NCBI GenBank assembly: GCA_022772085.1
Contig: JALFBN010000003.1
Location: 186,001 to 250,000, forward strand
Reading direction: 5' to 3'
Source of the DNA: Porphyromonas sp.
GTDB taxonomy: Bacteria > Bacteroidota > Bacteroidia > Bacteroidales > Porphyromonadaceae
Length of the DNA: 64,000 nt
A model generated the notes under the pieces. That model ran no database searches. It was not told where the DNA came from and saw only the letters and a list, made by a program, of their open reading frames with translations. Positions 61,631-64,000 of this stretch are shown one piece after another (within the stretch, counting starts at the first letter, position 1; each line of letters opens with the position of its first letter). Made by a program: the position numbers and the translations under genes.

Positions 61631-62989
61631 ATGGCTCAAAAACAAGCACACACGAGCATGACCGAAACTCTCGCGGAGTTTAAGGAACTAAAAAATATCG
61701 ACAAGGAGACCCTTGTACAGGTCCTAACCGACGCTTTTTTGAGTGTTTTGGCAAAAATGTTTGGAACATCCGAAAACCTCAATGTTATTGTCAGCCCCGA
61801 AACGGGAGAGTTGGAAATATTGCGGACCCGCAAGGTGGTAGAGGATGACAGTATACAAAACGAAAATACCGAAATCGGATTGCACGAGGCTTTAGAACAC
61901 GACTCCCTCGCAGAGATCGGAGGAGAGTATGCAGACTACCTCGACTTCGCCTCTTTCGGTAGGCGTGCCATCCTCAACCTCCGTCAAGCTCTTCAGGGTA
62001 AAGTGCTGGAGCTGCAAAAGACTAGCCTAAGCCAAAAGTTCAAAGAAAAGATTGGACAATTGGTATCGGCAGAGGTATATCAAGTGTGGAAACGTGAGGC
62101 ACTACTCGTGGACGATGAGGGAAATGAGCTACTTCTCCCCAAATCAGAGCAGATCCCTGGAGATTATTTCCGTAAGGGAGAGAGTGTGCATGCCGTGATT
62201 GATCACGTAGACGACGAAAACAACAATATAAAAATATACATCTCTCGTACAAGCCCGGAGTTCCTCAAACGACTATTCGAACTCAATGTACCCGAGATCG
62301 GAGATGGCCTGATTACCATTAAGAGGGTGGCTCGTATCCCTGGGGAACGAGCTAAGATGGCCGTAGAGTCATACGACGATCGTATTGACCCCGTAGGTGC
62401 TTGCGTGGGAATGAACGGGAGTCGTATTCGCAGTATTGTGCGTGAGCTCAAGGGCGAAAACATTGATGTTATGTCCTACACGACTAACTCAAGTCTCTTC
62501 GTACAACGGGCCCTAAGTCCTGCCAAGATCACCTCCATCGAGATCCTTCCTGAGGATCTGAAGGCGGAGGTTTATCTAGATCCCGAAGAGGTGCCTATGG
62601 CGATCGGGAAAAATGCCTCTAACATAAAATTGGCATCTGCCCTTACAGGGTACAAGATTGAGGTATTCCGCAATATCGAAGAGAGTGATGAGGAGGATAT
62701 CTTCCTCAACGAATTTAGCGACGAAATCGAAACTTGGATACTCGAAGAGCTCAAAAACATAGGATGCAACACGGCCTTGAGCGTACTCCGTATTCCTCGT
62801 GCAGAGCTCTTAACCAAGTCGGACCTCGAAGAAAGTACGATCGACAATGTACTCGAAATCTTGTCATCGGAATTCGATGCCGAAGAATTGGCTCGTATCG
62901 GATTCTCTGCCCACAACAATGAGACAGAAAACGAAGAAACTCCAGCAGAATCGCTTCCTTCCGAAACAACAGCTACCGAAGAGGAATAA
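61631..62989 (+). CDS. nusA: Transcription termination/antitermination factor NusA
   Basis: S1/KH region: SRTSPEFLKRLFELNVPEI, RIPGERAKMAVESYDDRIDPVGACVGMNGSRI, AIGKNASNIKLAS. Confidence 0.97.
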   Translation: MAQKQAHTSMTETLAEFKELKNIDKETLVQVLTDAFLSVLAKMFGTSENLNVIVSPETGELEILRTRKVVEDDSIQNENTEIGLHEALEHDSLAEIGGEYADYLDFASFGRRAILNLRQALQGKVLELQKTSLSQKFKEKIGQLVSAEVYQVWKREALLVDDEGNELLLPKSEQIPGDYFRKGESVHAVIDHVDDENNNIKIYISRTSPEFLKRLFELNVPEIGDGLITIKRVARIPGERAKMAVESYDDRIDPVGACVGMNGSRIRSIVRELKGENIDVMSYTTNSSLFVQRALSPAKITSIEILPEDLKAEVYLDPEEVPMAIGKNASNIKLASALTGYKIEVFRNIEESDEEDIFLNEFSDEIETWILEELKNIGCNTALSVLRIPRAELLTKSDLEESTIDNVLEILSSEFDAEELARIGFSAHNNETENEETPAESLPSETTATEEE

Positions 62990-63054
62990 GCGTCTACGCT
63001 AAAACGATAGATTATATTTGAGATTACACACAGAGGATAGAGGAGACAATTAGG

Positions 63055-64000
63055 ATGGAGATTAAACTTTTAGAAGTACAAAAGAAACTGAACATAGGAA
63101 TGGGTTCTATTAGAACATTCCTCGAAGAGAAAGGGATTGCAAAAAATGCAACCCCCAACACCCCCATTGACAGAAAGACCGCGCTATCTATCATCAACGA
63201 GTTTCGTTCCAAAATAGATAAAGAACAAGGAGAGAAACTTCTCGCCCTCTTCGAGACGGAAAGCGGGAAGGGAAGTTCAACGGCTCCCGCGACTGTCGAT
63301 GCCAAAGAAAAGCTTAGCGCCAAGCAAGATATAGTAGAACCCTACTCTCCATCCAACGTTACCGATCAAACTCCTACTCTAAAAGTATTAGGACACATCG
63401 ACGAAAGCGGTAAAGCTATCATGAATCAAACTCCTATCGAAATAGGAGTAGAACCCAACACAGCCTCTCCGGAAACTCCTAAAAAGAAGGCGACTACACA
63501 CGCAACAAAAAGTAGCAATACTCCTCAAGAGAAACCCGCCACAAAAGAAGTGAAAGGTGAATCCTCATCCGCAAAGAAGGCTCAACAAAAAGAAGAAGAT
63601 CCTAAGAAGGAAGCCTTCAAGCCTCAAGAAGAGACTAAGGAGCTCTCGAAAAAAGTGGATCATCCAAAGGAAAAAGAGACTGTTGCCCCCTCTAGGGAAG
63701 TAAAGGAGACATCAAAAGCAGAGGTACTACCCGAGAAAGAACCCCAAGAACAACCCAAGGAGACTGACAACGAACCCACCACTACTGCACCGGAAGTGGC
63801 TGATGCGCTCAGTGGCGATAATTCTGAAATCTATCGTCCCTCCAAGCGGAAAGAGATGGGAGTTACCGTTGTGGGCAAGATTGACCTCAGCACGATCAAC
63901 CCTCCGAAGAAAACGGAAAAGGGTGATCGCAACAAGGGACGACGCAAACGCATTGGATCTCAGGCTGTTGATGTCAAGAGCGAAGCAGCCAAAGGAATTG
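63055..64000 (+). CDS. infB: Translation initiation factor IF-2, N-terminal part (truncated by window end)
   Basis: EIKLLEVQKKLNIGMGSIRTFLEEKGI; long Lys/Glu-rich linker; directly after nusA; open to window end. Confidence 0.93.
   Translation, partial: MEIKLLEVQKKLNIGMGSIRTFLEEKGIAKNATPNTPIDRKTALSIINEFRSKIDKEQGEKLLALFETESGKGSSTAPATVDAKEKLSAKQDIVEPYSPSNVTDQTPTLKVLGHIDESGKAIMNQTPIEIGVEPNTASPETPKKKATTHATKSSNTPQEKPATKEVKGESSSAKKAQQKEEDPKKEAFKPQEETKELSKKVDHPKEKETVAPSREVKETSKAEVLPEKEPQEQPKETDNEPTTTAPEVADALSGDNSEIYRPSKRKEMGVTVVGKIDLSTINPPKKTEKGDRNKGRRKRIGSQAVDVKSEAAKGI

Overview
This is a Bacteroidetes chromosome window, most likely Porphyromonas-like (V-type ATPase operon, T9SS C-terminal domain, Mfa1-like fimbrilin, TAnnTTTG promoters). 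Left flank: 3' part of mnmE, then an integrase/mobilization element (about 1.1-9.3 kb: HTH protein, tyrosine recombinase, HTH/excisionase-like, DUF3987-like and Toprim-like proteins, MobC-like protein, relaxase). Next is a defence region (9.4-32 kb). It holds a seven-gene minus-strand apparent operon: split HipB/HipS/HipT toxin-antitoxin, type I R-M hsdM/hsdS/hsdR, and a large membrane-anchored STAND-like NTPase. After that come a decayed hipB-hipS duplicate, an Mrr-family endonuclease, an orphan HipB-like gene with a 28-codon hipA stub, and a complete type V-A CRISPR-Cas locus (cas12a-cas4-cas1-cas2 plus 21 full repeats, 21 spacers and one 14-nt truncated terminal repeat). From 32 kb on, mostly housekeeping genes: LRR/T9SS protein, cdd, FadL-like OMP, V-ATPase operon, msrAB, aroA, ABC transporter, cdsA, ftsH, a C26-M19 fusion, gyrB, and rimP-nusA-infB. 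Best candidates for something new: the HipBST + type I R-M + STAND NTPase operon, the diverged Cas12a ortholog with its promoter/hairpin and array details, an HsdS with two homologous TRDs, the repeat-bracketed hip/Mrr module, and several structured DNA/RNA elements in the mobile element (iterons, oriT-like repeats, inverted repeats abutting start codons). All family calls come from reading the translations; no searches were run.
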